Source: Morella rubra
Taxonomy: Eukaryota; Streptophyta; Magnoliopsida; Fagales; Myricaceae
Length of the DNA stretch: 64,000 nt
Assembly: GCA_003952965.2 (NCBI GenBank)
Contig: RXIC02000148.1
Span: 1 to 64,000 of the forward strand
Direction: 5' to 3'
How positions within the stretch are numbered: the stretch's first letter is position 1; each line of letters starts with the position of its first letter. The notes below the pieces were generated by a model. It was not told the DNA's origin. It ran no database searches and saw nothing but the letters and a program-made list of their open reading frames with translations. Below are positions 1 to 15,840 of the stretch, piece by piece. Position numbers and translations under genes: made by a program.

Positions 1-900
1 ACTACTTCTAAAACGAACATTAGTTTGAAAAGACCTTTTGTTTTGTTTAGTCTAAATAAAACTATTGAAAACTAAGTCATTTTGCAACGTTTTCAGAAGA
101 TACAAATTTATAGGATCAATTACTACCTCCCATCTCAATAAATAGTACGGTACATGTATTTCAAAAAAATTTAATACTTTTAATCTTAAATTGTTAATAT
201 TTTAACTCTAAAACAATTTTTACATTACTTAAAAAAAAAAAAAAAAAATTTCATTTCAGACTTGAGAGTTCACTCTCCTTCAAATTAAGTCACGGTTCCG
301 CCGCTGGCCCGCTGCCATGTTTCAGTCCATGCGTTGAACAGCAGGTGCTTTCTTTTTCTTCATTAAAATCCACCATTAAAGCTTCTTTAATCTATGCCTT
401 CGAGACCGACACTTTTGTCGTTTTCCAACTAAAAAGTTACTATCCAACTTCCCTCTTAACAACGCCAGAACGAATTCGTGGCAAGAAGTGCCACGCAGCA
501 CATCAAGTGCCTAGATATTAGCTGGCTTATTGTGAGTACGGTTTTGAAATTTAAGACTAGCGACTTTGACATTTATCTTTTGATATACCACACACCTTAG
601 TATTATGTGAGGTCTTATGGAAACATTATTGGGATTAGGTTTAGCGATGTAGAAAATAGGGTGGCTCATGGTTGTCCTTGGGGTTTGTTAAAATCTGGGA
701 CCAAAAGTATAACCCGAGTCCTCCTCAGCTTTGAATTTCTTTGGCTTGAAGGGGTAATTAATAAACCCAAAAAAACTTCTGGTAGGACGTTTGGATGCAA
801 GTGTTTGATTGACTCCACACTTTCAGACGTGTCTAATTAATGTCTTTCACCCAAAAATTGTATCCGATTGAGTTAACTGAAATTTGGCATGGTTAATTAG
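1..900. other. Upstream intergenic or intronic stretch, no clear gene
   Basis: AT-rich sequence with no recognisable exon. A 77-codon open frame at 607-840 (+) contains a stretch reading RVAHGCPWGLLKS, which loosely recalls the DUF4283 region of plant LINE gag-like proteins. It has no partner domains and is too short to call. I looked here for the missing N-terminal exon of the QRT3-like gene that follows and found neither a signal peptide nor a beta-helix start. Confidence 0.4.
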
Positions 901-1914
901 GTAAGGGGAGGAACTTTGCGAGCATCAGATACATTTCCTGGGGATCGACATCTGGTTGAACTATGGTCACGGAATTCTCCAGAAACCGACCAGCAGGTCC
1001 AAAATGCTGGATACTACTACGAGGACATCACCTTCCGGGACATCCTTTTTGATTCAAGCTACCGAGGAGGAGGCATTTTCATAGTTGATTCAGCTAGGAT
1101 ACGCATAAGCAATTGCTTCTTTCTCCACTTCACAACACAGGGAATTATGGTCCAGAGGGGCCACGAGACCTTCATATCAACATGTTTTCTCGGACAACAT
1201 TCAACAGTCGGCGGGGATAAAGATGAGAGGAACTTCTCAGGCACTGCCATTGATCTCGCTAGCAACGACAATGCGGTGACGGATGTCGTGATTTTCTCAG
1301 CAGCAATCGGCGTTGTATTAAGAGGTCAGGCAAACATACTCACTGGGGTGCACTGCTACAACAAGGCAACAGGTTATGGTGGCATTGGAATATTAGTAAA
1401 ACTAGCCGGAAATTCACAAACCAGGATAGATAACTGTTACTTGGATTACACTGGTATAGTGATGGAAGACCCAGTACAAGTACATGTTACCAACGGATTC
1501 TTCCTAGGGGATGCTAATGTGGTCTTGAAATCGATTAAGGGTCAGATCTCTGGTTTAAACATTGTGGACAACATGTTTAGCGGGCAAACCAAAAACATGG
1601 TTCCTATAGTTGAGTTAGATGGGGGATTCACCGACATTGATCAAGTGGTGATCAACCGGAATAATGTGAATGGAATGACATTGAAATCGACGATCGGAAA
1701 ACTGACAGTGGCCGGAAACGGGACAAAGTGGAAGGCTGATTTTTCGTCTGTGTTGGTATTTCCCAACCGGATTACTCATCTGCAGTACTCATTTTACACA
1801 CAGGGAGAGCCTAAGTTTACAGCGCATGCAGTGACCAATGTGTCTAACAACGTGGTGGTTGTGGAGAGCGAGAAGGTGGTTAATGGGGTGGTCTCCGTGG
1901 TTGTCGACCAGTAA
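901..1914 (+). CDS. QRT3: QRT3-like polygalacturonase (pectate-lyase-3 beta-helix), 3' part only
   Basis: The open frame encodes about 338 residues of a right-handed parallel beta-helix protein. It begins VRGGTLRASDTFPGDRHLVE and carries the repeated hydrophobic and Asn-rich rungs typical of the family, such as ISNCFF, IDNCYL and LNIVDNMF. Overall it matches the C-terminal two thirds of QUARTET3-type polygalacturonases, which act on demethylated pectin in the wall (pollen tetrad separation in Arabidopsis). Family members are about 480 residues with a signal peptide; both the first ~140 residues and the signal peptide are absent. The frame is preceded directly by TAG at 898-900. That can be read as a splice acceptor (..TTAATTAG|GTAAGG), with 5' exons beyond the window, or as an in-frame stop in a 5'-truncated pseudogene. 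Codons just upstream (FGMVN) weakly resemble the family sequence, so truncation is a real possibility. The frame itself is open and ends in TAA. Confidence 0.75.
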   Translation, partial: VRGGTLRASDTFPGDRHLVELWSRNSPETDQQVQNAGYYYEDITFRDILFDSSYRGGGIFIVDSARIRISNCFFLHFTTQGIMVQRGHETFISTCFLGQHSTVGGDKDERNFSGTAIDLASNDNAVTDVVIFSAAIGVVLRGQANILTGVHCYNKATGYGGIGILVKLAGNSQTRIDNCYLDYTGIVMEDPVQVHVTNGFFLGDANVVLKSIKGQISGLNIVDNMFSGQTKNMVPIVELDGGFTDIDQVVINRNNVNGMTLKSTIGKLTVAGNGTKWKADFSSVLVFPNRITHLQYSFYTQGEPKFTAHAVTNVSNNVVVVESEKVVNGVVSVVVDQ

Positions 1915-2974
1915 AGAATAATTGGAGAGAAGAATTTTTTTGTCTAGTCACTAAAAAGTTCTGCTACATTCGCCAATGTCAAAAGACAAAACATTTGATG
2001 ACAAACTTTTACAGAAGATATAGTTTTCCAGTTGATTTCCGTTGAACTTACTTCTGACTAATTTGGGATCCCCTTGCCTGTAAATTCTCCCCAAGATTTC
2101 CAATGTTTTGGATGGCGTGGCTATTTCCACTTTTTTGGGTAGAAAGAGGTCAAAAGGCAGAGTAGTTTCCTATCCCTTACTGGAGAAGTGTGCTTTGAAT
2201 GATTTTCTCGAAGGCATTAGGAAAAAGAATCAAAGTAGGATATTCTTCTTTTGAAAACGAAGTATCCAAAGCCGCACGGCGCATGCAAAGCTTATTCAAG
2301 ATGTGGAGCGCAAAGCATACGCTAACTCCAAAGCTTCTGTTCCTCTAGAAACTTTCTTGATTCTTGACTCAATGTCTAAATTTCACTTCTTTCACTTCTT
2401 TATATGTTTGTGTCTTCCAAGTGCTTTCATCAACTCAAACAAATTAACTGCAGAAAATATAGAAGATATTAAATATTCTAATATAGCTGAAACTTGAAGA
2501 TTAAAAGGCGAAGTTACTTGGATAATTTTTATTTATCAAATGCAGTATTAAAAGCCTGGTCTGGTGACTTATGGGAACCACCAAAAAGTTCAGTTCTTAT
2601 TCATCCACCAGGGCCCCGGGCCCCTTCCTCCGGCTTTTCTTCTCTTTTTGTCCCCCACCGGTGCCATCTTTGCCTTTGCCGCCTTCTTTTCCTTTTAAGC
2701 TCAGTTTGTTTTACAGTACTTTATTTTTTTGATAAGTATTTTTCATATTTTGACGTTTGAAAATCTCGTAAAATATGATTAACTGAAACTCAATTTGATC
2801 AACTGTGAAGATAACTCCACTTTCTTGAAAATAGTTTATATTTGAAACTAATAAATCTCCTTTTTTTACCGGTCTCTCCTAGTTTTAGGGATGGCCAAAA
2901 ACCAATTGACTCGACCTTCTGACTCGAAACTGGCTCGATTCAATCCAAACTGGTTGGATTATATCATGATCGGT
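1915..2974. other. Intergenic, nothing recognised
   Basis: Downstream flank of the QRT3-like gene. It has short open frames only (for example 2303-2497 and 2494-2760), without protein-like composition or recognisable motifs. Confidence 0.4.
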
Positions 2975-4735
2975 GTCGGATTTTGAAACATGAACCCAAA
3001 AAAAATCAAATTCGTGTTTGGATCTCTAACTCGAAACCAAATCATTCAAAATAACCAAACCTGACAGTTTTAGTTTTTTTCAGGGTTGAGTTTTTAAATA
3101 TGAACCCGAGAAAAATCAAGTTTGTGTTCGAGCTGTAAGAAAGATTAGGTACCCAAGAGGGGGGTAAATTGAGTTTCCAAACTTTTTCGCTTTTAACTCC
3201 AAAATCGTGTTTGCAAAGTAAAGACTAGTTTAGCACAAGTATATTGATGCAACAAGTAAATAAGTGCTAAATGTAAAGAGTAAGGTTTAGAGAAGCAAAC
3301 ACAAGATTTTTTAGGTTGTTTGGCAAACTCACCTACAACCACCCTCAAGCTCTTTTACCAAGCCTTGAGGTTTCCCACTATCTTCCAAATAGTGTACACA
3401 CTAGCTTCCGAGTGCTAAAAAACCGTACAAGTGTTTTCTTGGACTCAACACCACACCCAACCAAGCTTGAAATATATCCTCTCTAAGCTTCTTCTTTAGT
3501 AAACAACCTCACTAAAGGGGATAAAGATTACAAGAATAAACTCTTCTCAAAGAGTGGATATGAAAATGAAAAGTTCTATCTCTTTGATTCACACAATGAT
3601 AAGGATAAGAAAGTGTAATTTGTGTGAATGATATAAGAAATATGAATAAGAAGGTTTAAGATATTTTTCAGACTATGCAAAATGATATGTGATCGTTCTT
3701 TCTATTTTTGAGACAATAGGAAGGTCTTTATATAGGCCACATGAGAAAATTAGTCGTTTCTAGCCGTTAGTAATATTATTGTTGTACCGGTCAACCGCTT
3801 CAGGTTACCGTTACCCAACGTCACATTGTCAGAACTTCAATGAATCTATTTCAAAACATAGACCAGTCGACCGTACACCAAGCGGTTGAAGGCTGATCGA
3901 TCGCTTTACCAGCCGGTCGATCTCTTCAACTTAAGTACATGATCTGGTTCATTTAAAATCACGATTTTGACCATTTTGAAACACCCAATTTAAGGACTAA
4001 CTTCCCATAAGTATATAAAAGGTTTGAGAGTTGATTGGGTGTTTTGAAACCATTGAAAAACATTTGATCTTTCAAACAAGAGGTAAAAAGGTTTATGCAC
4101 GTTTTGAAAGATATGCAAGTGTGATTCAAATCCTTGTCAAAAGTGAAATTAAGAGTTACAAGGTTGTACCCTAAGGTCTTGAATCTTTACTTTTAAGCTC
4201 CTTGCATCTTCTTGATCTTCAATCTTTTGTCTTTGGCTCTTTGATAAAAATGTCTTTGTCTTTGAAGATGTCTTTTTGTAAACTTAATCCATTTATTGAA
4301 ATCATTCAAAATATCGATTGTGAACAAAAGCCAACACGAGCCTCTAACCCGAAACTAGAGCATTCAAAAAGACCCGAGCTCGACAATTTAAGCTTTTTTT
4401 TAGGTCGAAGTCGGGTTTTGAAACATGAACCCGAGAAAAATCAGGTTCGTATTCATGTCTCTAACCTGAAACCAAATCATTCAAAAGAACCCGACCCCGA
4501 CAGTTTTAGCTTTTTTGGGAGTCTGGACCGAGTTTTGAAACGTGAACTTGAGAAAAATCAGGTTTGTGTTTACATCTCTAACCAAAACCAAACATTCAAA
4601 GGAACCTGACTCCAATGATTTTAGTTTTTTTTAGGGTCGAGGCCGGGTTTTGAAACACGAACCCTTAAAAAATCAGGTTAGTGTTTAGGTTTCTAACTGA
4701 AACCAAAACATTCATAGGAATCCGACCTCTTTCTT
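2975..4735. repeat. Interrupted tandem repeat, unit about 110-117 bp
   Basis: Units share the order GTCGGGTTTTGAAACATGAA, then CCCGAGAAAAATCAGGTTCG, a CTCTAACCCGAAACCA block, a CATTCAAAAGAACCCGAC block and a CAGTTTTAGCTTTTTT tail. Unit starts near 2975, 3083, 4404, 4521 and 4636 give spacings of about 108, 117 and 115 bp. A solo LTR (3134-4336) splits one unit. Removing the LTR and one 5-bp duplicate restores that unit, which shows the array is older than the LTR insertion. Two short frames cross the array (for example 4202-4609) but look like translated repeat, not protein. Confidence 0.85.
3134..4336 (-). mobile_element. Solo LTR (probably Copia type), 1203 bp, TSD CGAGC
   Basis: The element begins TGTAAGAAAG and ends AAAGCCAACA, giving TGT..ACA ends. 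It is flanked by the perfect 5-bp direct repeat CGAGC (3129-3133 and 4337-4341). There is no internal gag/pol, so it is a solo LTR left by recombination. The minus-strand direction is inferred from a TATA motif read on that strand (CCTATATAAAG at 3726-3736). It also fits the reverse complement starting TGTTGGCTTTTG, a common plant LTR start. Confidence 0.85.
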
Positions 4736-4741
4736 ACTCTT

Positions 4742-6267
4742 TGAAAACTTATTTTATTTTATTTCAAATTGATGTTAAAATTAAGTTTATTAATCATAGA
4801 AAATTACGAAAAACAAACATAAGTCAAAAACATTGAAAAATACTTTCAGAAAATATATTTGATGTAATAGCTAAACACCATAAATTATAATACTTTACTG
4901 AAACATAATGCATTAGAAACTGCTTAAAAAAAAATGCTTTACAGTGAAACAAACGGACCCTTCTAACTCTCAATCTTGTTTGTGTGCACTGTAGAATATT
5001 TTTCTCTCTCCTAACTCTCAATCTTTTTTTTTAGCAACAAGCTCTTCAACTCTCAATCTTTATTATGCTACAATTGTATCTCTATTTTCTTTTCTTTTAA
5101 TCAAAACAAATTTTTCATTAATAATTAATGAGGTTTGAAGATATCAATTACACGCTCTAAAGAGCTATTCAGATCCTCTGTATAGGCACATGCCAACGAG
5201 CATGAGACCTATTTATTTTTTTAATCAAAATATCTTGATCATTAATAATCAAGGAGATTAAAAGACCTCAGTTACACTTTCTAGAAGGCTAGTCAAATCT
5301 TCTATAGAGGCAACAAGCCAATGAGTAGGAGGGTTATAAGGCCATACACAGCCCAGCCCATAAGAGAAAGAGAAACCATAAAGAGCACAGCAAGCTGAAA
5401 TGACTAACAGAAAAAAAAAATATATATATATATATATCTATTTTATTTTCAGTTTTCCGTTAAACTTTCTTATTATTGATCATCATCAAAACAGTAGCTT
5501 AATTTTATCCAGAAGTTGCGTCCAATTCCTCGGAAATTCAAATGAAGCAATCTGGGGGTGGGGGTTTTGGTTTTGGGCAAGAACAATTGATCCATATTGT
5601 GTTGGTCGACAATTTTTTATCATCGTAAGTGAAGATAAGCTTTATCCCCACAAAAGAGGTGCGCATTAGCGACGGCACATACTTCTCTTCTACTTTTTAG
5701 CGCATCCCTCGTATTCTTGCCAGAAAAACGAGGAGCAAATATCTTCGTTAATGCTTGATGGGCCAAGTTATCTTGTAACCTCAAATCTCAATCTTGTTCA
5801 ATGTTTTATGCTGAAAACGACCGAAAGCAAACGAGAAAAAGGATAGGGAAGGGAAACAAGATGTGACCATCAAATCTCACTGATCTCTAAGAACTATATT
5901 TCTTGCGAGGGAGACCCCTAATTCCACCCAAAACCCCCACACTTTTTCACAAAACAAATCATGTTGGCCTCAACTTGATGAAAGCCACCAATAAGAATTG
6001 CTAACAATCCCTCTAGAGGTTGAGTGAGATATATGCCTTTCGCTTCAAAGGAAGCGCATAACGAAAGATGGAGAAGACAGTGGATTATCAAGTAAGCATA
6101 TACCATGCCAGTATGCCACCACCTCCACCATAACATAAACCGCCACTCTTCATTCAGCACTCAGTACTCTCTGGCCTCAAAATGCTCCCTTTGGGTTTGT
6201 CCCACGTGTGCTTTCCTCCGTTTCCCTCTGTATCTCTTTAATTCTCCCTTGTACTTCGACTCTCTTC
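4742..6267. other. Intergenic and RING gene promoter, nothing recognised
   Basis: AT-rich DNA with a short (TA)n run near 5419-5438 and T-rich tracts. The last 200 bp upstream of 6268 are CT-rich, as in many plant 5' leaders. An alternative in-frame GTG at 6208 precedes the ATG of the RING gene but is not a credible eukaryotic start. Confidence 0.4.
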
Positions 6268-6759
6268 ATGGCTCAAACTCATCCTCCAACCCTTAGTCCC
6301 ACCATGAGCACCACTTGTCATGATCCGACTCAGGAACAGTCCTTCGATTTCAACCTTATGGTCATTGTTGCGGCCATGCTATGTGCCTTTGTCTGCGCTC
6401 TTGGCCTTAACTCCATGTTACAATGTGTGTTTCGATGTGCTAATCGTTCCCTTACTGAGCCGGTCCAGTGGATTGCCACTCGTAGATTGAATTCGGGGCT
6501 AAAGAAGAAAGAAATGGTGGCTTTGCCAACTTCATCTTATTCCAACTCTGGGTCTAGCCCATCATCAGCTTCAAGTTGTGCGATTTGCCTAGTTGACTTC
6601 TCCGAGGGGGACAAGATAAGGGTACTGCCCAAGTGCGATCATCGGTTTCATGTCGCTTGCATAGATAAATGGCTGCTATCTCACTCTTCTTGCCCAACTT
6701 GCCGACATCGGCTTAAATCCAGTGGCTGCATGCCCTGTTTGGAGATTGTCACGGCCTAG
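6268..6759 (+). CDS. RING-H2 finger protein, ATL family E3 ubiquitin ligase
   Basis: Single-exon frame of 163 residues from the ATG at 6268 to TAG. It has the ATL layout: a short N-terminus, one hydrophobic membrane segment (about residues 30-52, [18 protein letters not shown]), a basic linker, a Ser-rich stretch, then a RING-H2 domain. The zinc ligands are all present: C104, C107, C123, H125, H128, C131, C142 and C145, with the invariant DKWL tryptophan before the last pair. ATL proteins are membrane-anchored E3 ligases that recruit E2 enzymes, often in defence or stress responses. Intronless structure is typical of the family. The specific family member and its substrate cannot be told from this sequence. 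The first ATG that places the hydrophobic segment near the N-terminus was chosen. Confidence 0.93.
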   Translation: MAQTHPPTLSPTMSTTCHDPTQEQSFDFNLMVIVAAMLCAFVCALGLNSMLQCVFRCANRSLTEPVQWIATRRLNSGLKKKEMVALPTSSYSNSGSSPSSASSCAICLVDFSEGDKIRVLPKCDHRFHVACIDKWLLSHSSCPTCRHRLKSSGCMPCLEIVTA

Positions 6760-7771
6760 TCTCGATCATTTCCATCTTTAGGATTCATGTGTCATTCTTC
6801 TTACGTAGAGATCGTCTCGATCTTGTGTACTAGCTTTTTAACCTTTTCTTTTCTCGCTTTCTTCTTTCTGTTTTTATGAGCATGGCTTGTGAGTTGTGTG
6901 GTATCTAGGATCATGGTGTGAGTCCTCTTTTGATGTGGCTTTTGTGCTAAGACAGGCACAGTTTTGCAAAATTACTAGATTAAGGTTACTTCGAGTGTTT
7001 TTGATGCCAGTACCATTGAATATACTGCATCAACTTACACGATTTTGGAGCAGAGTCGGTGGATACAAACATTGGTGGGATGAAGCTAACCTACATGTCT
7101 CCTCGTAAGCTTTATAAAGTCAGGTTCACTTGTTTCCTTAACTATGATTTCTAGTTGCAGAAAGCACCAAAAATTTCAAGAAATTGAAACATACTTTGTG
7201 GTCGTTCGTTGCACATAGTTCTTTCTCTCCAGTGTAAAACAAAAAGCTTATACAATCGAAAAAAAGACCAAAATACGGAAGCCCTCACTGGGGTTTATTG
7301 AACCTATACTTCTTTTTTCCCAGATTTAAAGGGTCATTCCATTACATTAAGTATCACAGAATAATATATCAGTGGTGGGGAAACAACTGGCATTCAGTGT
7401 CCCGTAGGTATCTTGGACCTATACTTCATTTCCGCAGGAAAAAAAAGAAAAAAAGAAGAACCTATGCGTTTGTCAAGCTTATGATTTCATCCATTTTGAA
7501 GTTAAGAGTTTAGTTGTCAATGTTCGTTGCAAGTCTGGGCTAAAACTATGCCGGAGAGTTTTAAACTGTCGGGTGTCTTTCAGAAACCTGTACTTGGCAA
7601 GCAACCATTGTAGTGCAATATGAAAGTTCCATATGACATTGTTTTCCAAGCTTAAGTCAATCCTGCGTCTCCCAGTTTATCATCTGACTGGAGGTTTACA
7701 TAGATCTCTATACTCTTAATACCATGAACAAGATTAGTAGTCCGTCAGGCACAGAAAAGTGCAGCTCACTT
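6760..7771. other. Convergent intergenic region between RING gene and CCT gene
   Basis: It holds the 3' flanks of two converging genes. No protein-like frame or repeat was recognised; the 63-71 codon frames here lack motifs. Confidence 0.4.
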
Positions 7772-12443
<4,672 letters not shown>

Positions 12444-12707
12444 CTCTCTCCCCTGTCTCGTTTGTCTCTCTGGGAAGGAAAAACCGGAAAAAACTGTATT
12501 TGAGAATTGCTTGGGTTTGAGGCAACAGAGTCTAACCAACAGATCTTTACATCTCTGTCCCTCTTGACGACTCTAATACTACTAACATAGTCTTCCATTA
12601 CGGGGCCTTTATAAAGTTAGCAACTTTCTTTTTACTAAAACCGCACTTTTGGAAATTAAACTTTGAATCATATCTTTCTCTAATTACAAATTTTATTATA
12701 TTAAATA

Positions 12708-13057
12708 GGGGAAAATACACTTTTCACCCACAAACTACCGGAGTAGTGACACATTGCACCCCAAACTACCATCTTTAAGACATTGCACCCTCAAACTACC
12801 AATGTTATACATTTTGCACCCTAAACTACCATTTTGACACATTACACCCTCAACTACTAATATTAAACACTTTGCACCCTCTATTTGACAGTAATACCCT
12901 TGAGAAATTAATGAATTGACAACAATATCTAATATATGGGCATTATCGTCATTTTAGTTGAAAATTTGATAAAGGGTGCAAAGTGTTAAAAATTGGTAGT
13001 TAAGGGTGTAATGTGTCAAAATTGGTAGTTTATGGTGCAAAGTCAAAACCATATGGT
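12708..13057. mobile_element. MITE, TTGCACCC family copy 1 (3' end degraded)
   Basis: Starts with GGGGAAAATACACTTTTCAC and continues through repeated modules of the form CATTGCACCCnAAACTACCA. The central single-copy region GAGAAATTAATGAATTGACA is followed by a GGGCATTATCGTCATTTTAG block, then the complementary arm with GGTGCAAAGTGTTAAAAATT. The terminal GTGAAAAGTGTATTTT of the right arm is lost, so no target duplication can be read. It lies about 265 bp upstream of the CCT start codon. Confidence 0.85.
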
Positions 13058-14183
13058 AATTTTTGGGTTATAATATTTGCTTTTTTTTTTTTTTATTTTT
13101 ATTTAATATAGAATATAATAGAGACCTCATGATTTTTCTTCTGAATTATATACAATTCAGACAGAGATTTAATAAAGAGATCCTCATCCATAATATCAAC
13201 CAGCTATTGTACTTCAAGAGGTGTAACAACACTCAAAATTTATAGTATATATTATCTAACCATGTTCCTCTTATACTCTTAACATCTCCTCACTTAGGTG
13301 GCTAAATCAGGTAAGATAAAGTCAGAGCGTACTAAAATGGGAGATTCTTTTCTTCGTTATTTTTTCGATCTAGACAAAAGTGGGTTGCATCTTTGATTTG
13401 GATCAAATCACATCAGGCAAATCAAATTGGACTCAACTATAATTATTATATTTTGTGTGTAAGTGAAGTCTTCATTTGTTAAAATATTAATTTTCGTCTA
13501 AATTAATAATAGAGAATGTGAAGTGTATAAAAATAATATTTGCAGGAAAAATATTATAAAATTAATAATTTGAAGTGAAATGTGTCAATAATTTAATAAT
13601 TAGTAGATGAAAAATATATATATATTTTTATTTTTAGATTTAATGCACCGAAAACATATAATTTATGAAAATTACCTCATGTTTGATATCATCCTTATAC
13701 ATATAACATCAGTATGTAGTATAACAATAATTTATGACTTAATATTATAGTATATAATTTGCAAGAATATACTAGTGGTACAACAAATAACGCGCAAACG
13801 AAGATTGAAAACAACCGTAATCCACCTCATTTGGTGGCGTTCCATTCTTTCTTTGCGTAGCTTTTCCGTGTAAACAAACAGAGCTGACATCTTGCTTAAA
13901 AAAAAAAATCCTGCCCGTAAACTGCGCGCAAACAATGACAACAAAGCTGACATTCCCATGATGTGACATTTCTCTCGTCATTTGTACTATTTGCCCTTTT
14001 CTGTTGTCCCTCGCGAACAAATTATCATCGTATTACGAAAGATCGGCCAAGAGGCTGTGGTTTTCGTTTTGTTGTTTTTTTGGTTTGTCGGTCGAAGCCT
14101 CAGGAGAGAAAGCCAATTATGCTTTTACTAGCTTCCTCGTTGGCTCTTGAGAAAGCACGCCAAAACTTTTGTAAATTAAATCA
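13058..14183. other. AT-rich intergenic, nothing recognised
   Basis: Very AT-rich DNA with simple poly-T and TA tracts. Frames at 13732-14020 (-) and 13963-14298 (+) lack recognisable motifs, and the second runs into a MITE. Confidence 0.4.
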
Positions 14184-14192
14184 AAGTTGTAA

Positions 14193-14533
14193 GGGGAAAA
14201 TACACTTTTCACCCACAAACTTAGTTATTGCACCCCAAACTACCATCTTTAAGACATTGCACCCTCAAACTACCAATGTTATACATTTTGCACCCTAAAC
14301 TACCCACTTTGACACATTACACCCTCCAACTACTAATATTAAACACTTTGCACCCTCCATTTGACAATAATACCCTTGAGAAATTAATGAATTGACAACA
14401 ATATCTAAGGGCATTATCGTCATTTTAGTTTGAAAATTTGATAAAGGGTGCAAAGTGTTAAAAATTGGTAGTTAAAGGGTGCAATGTGTCAAAATTGGTA
14501 ATTTAGGGTGCACGTGGGTGAAAAGTGTATTTT
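14193..14533. mobile_element. MITE, TTGCACCC family copy 2, 341 bp, TSD AAGTTGTAA
   Basis: Terminal inverted repeats read (GGGG)AAAATACACTTTTCACCC at the left and GGGTGAAAAGTGTATTTT at the right. The perfect 9-bp direct repeat AAGTTGTAA flanks the element at 14184-14192 and 14534-14542. A 9-bp duplication with long inverted arms and no coding capacity fits a Mutator-type non-autonomous element. It is in the same orientation as the copy at 12708. Confidence 0.9.
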
Positions 14534-14542
14534 AAGTTGTAA

Positions 14543-15840
14543 TTTCTTATTTTTCTTGAGCGTGGAAAAAAAATCGTGAGTTACTAAGTGTAAGCATTTT
14601 TAAGTATTTAAGATTTGTTGTTGTGATTTTATTTCAACCAACTTGTTTCATAATTAAATCAGATCTTAGTAGCCTTTGCGTACCAAAGATGGACCTGTAA
14701 ATAACCATTTAACTATAAGTCTATAACTCTGGGTAGATAAATCATTACTCTAAGGAAAAAAAAATCGATAAGAACTTTTAAGAAAATAATCAATGGCTAA
14801 AAAACAGAAATTTAAAAGTCCAATTTTGACGGGGAAGTCAACTGAGTTTTCCCTGTCCATAGAAAATTCATACGGACAACGTATTAGGTGCGCACTGCGC
14901 AGGACGAGGCCCACCCAGATAGATTTGTAGATGTGTGAAGCTGGCCATCGTCCTTTTTTTAAAATCTCAAGACGAAGCAACTTAGAAGTTGCATAGAGTT
15001 TTGGTGCAAAACAGACAGCCCGTGGGTCATTAGCAAACAAAAGAAATCTACTGGGCGATTGACTTTGGTGTTTCAACTTTGTGCTCCTCCACTATTCTTT
15101 GTCCTTTCCTTCTGAAAAAATCAGAAGGAAAGAACAAGGAATTGTGGAGGAGCACAACGTAGACGAGCATGAGACTTCGTCCTCCCCGCATCACACTCAA
15201 ACCCATTGCAAGACTCATTTAAGCAGCGACTGGGATGGGGTGGAAAAGTCAGACGCCAAATCCTGCCTACTAACTGCACAAGTTTGCAGATATGTAGTAT
15301 ATATCCGATAGGACAGTTTTATAAACCAAATAACGAGGGCTGCAATTCTCAACCCAACCAGGGCAAAACTTATAAATATCCGGGGAAGAAGAAGAACATG
15401 ATTTTCTTTGGAAGAATTTGAATGGCGTCTTAATTCAGACTAGTTTGGGTAGCCCAGATACACGTGCTTTCTTCACATTGACATTTCGGGAAATGAAGAG
15501 TCGGACCATTTCAATAGAATGTCCTCTTTGCGCCCCCTATCTTGTAAACCTCCTCTGGTTTGAAGCAACAAGGCATTGCTTTTTGTTTTACATGGTTCAG
15601 GCGCAGTAATGGTGTAAATTATAGTGATGCTCTGATTTATTGAGGCTTGAAGGTTTGGAGAGTTTTTGATCTTACTATCTCGACTTTGGATGAAAATGTC
15701 AAATAAGACACTATCTGTTAAGGAGATCATATGGGACCCAACGCATCTACTACTGCGGTTGCAATGCTTCATTGTAATTTATAATTCCATCACTACTTTG
15801 TCACCTTTCCACTCTTCTTCCTTTGATCCAAGCAAACGGG
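14543..15840. other. Intergenic downstream of the RRM gene, with one hairpin
   Basis: No protein-like frame was recognised. The notable content is the inverted repeat at 15081-15155, listed separately. The rest includes the 3' flank of the minus-strand RRM gene. Confidence 0.4.
15081..15155. repeat. Inverted repeat forming a hairpin, 35-bp arms, 5-nt loop
   Basis: The left arm starts GTGCTCCTCC and the right arm ends GGAGGAGCAC. The arms pair over 35 bp with three mismatches, two of which could be G:U in RNA, around a short A-rich loop. The inner stem is CTTTCCTTCTGA against TCAGAAGGAAAG. It could be a small-RNA foldback, a remnant of a tiny MITE, or a terminator-like structure. No known miRNA was recognised in it. 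Confidence 0.75.

Noticed and set aside
607-840. 77-codon frame as an upstream exon or gag fragment
   Set aside because: Only one short stretch resembles DUF4283, there are no flanking domains, and it does not fit in frame with the QRT3-like gene.
3134-4336. CRISPR-like or other phased array in the 115-bp repeat
   Set aside because: Units are adjacent, with no spacers, in a plant nuclear context; the interruption is a solo LTR with a TSD.
4202-4609. 135-codon frame as a gene
   Set aside because: It translates the end of the solo LTR and three tandem repeat units; the repeated peptide pattern follows the DNA repeat.
14750-15076. 108-codon minus-strand frame as a gene
   Set aside because: No recognisable motif, and the composition is that of random AT-rich sequence.
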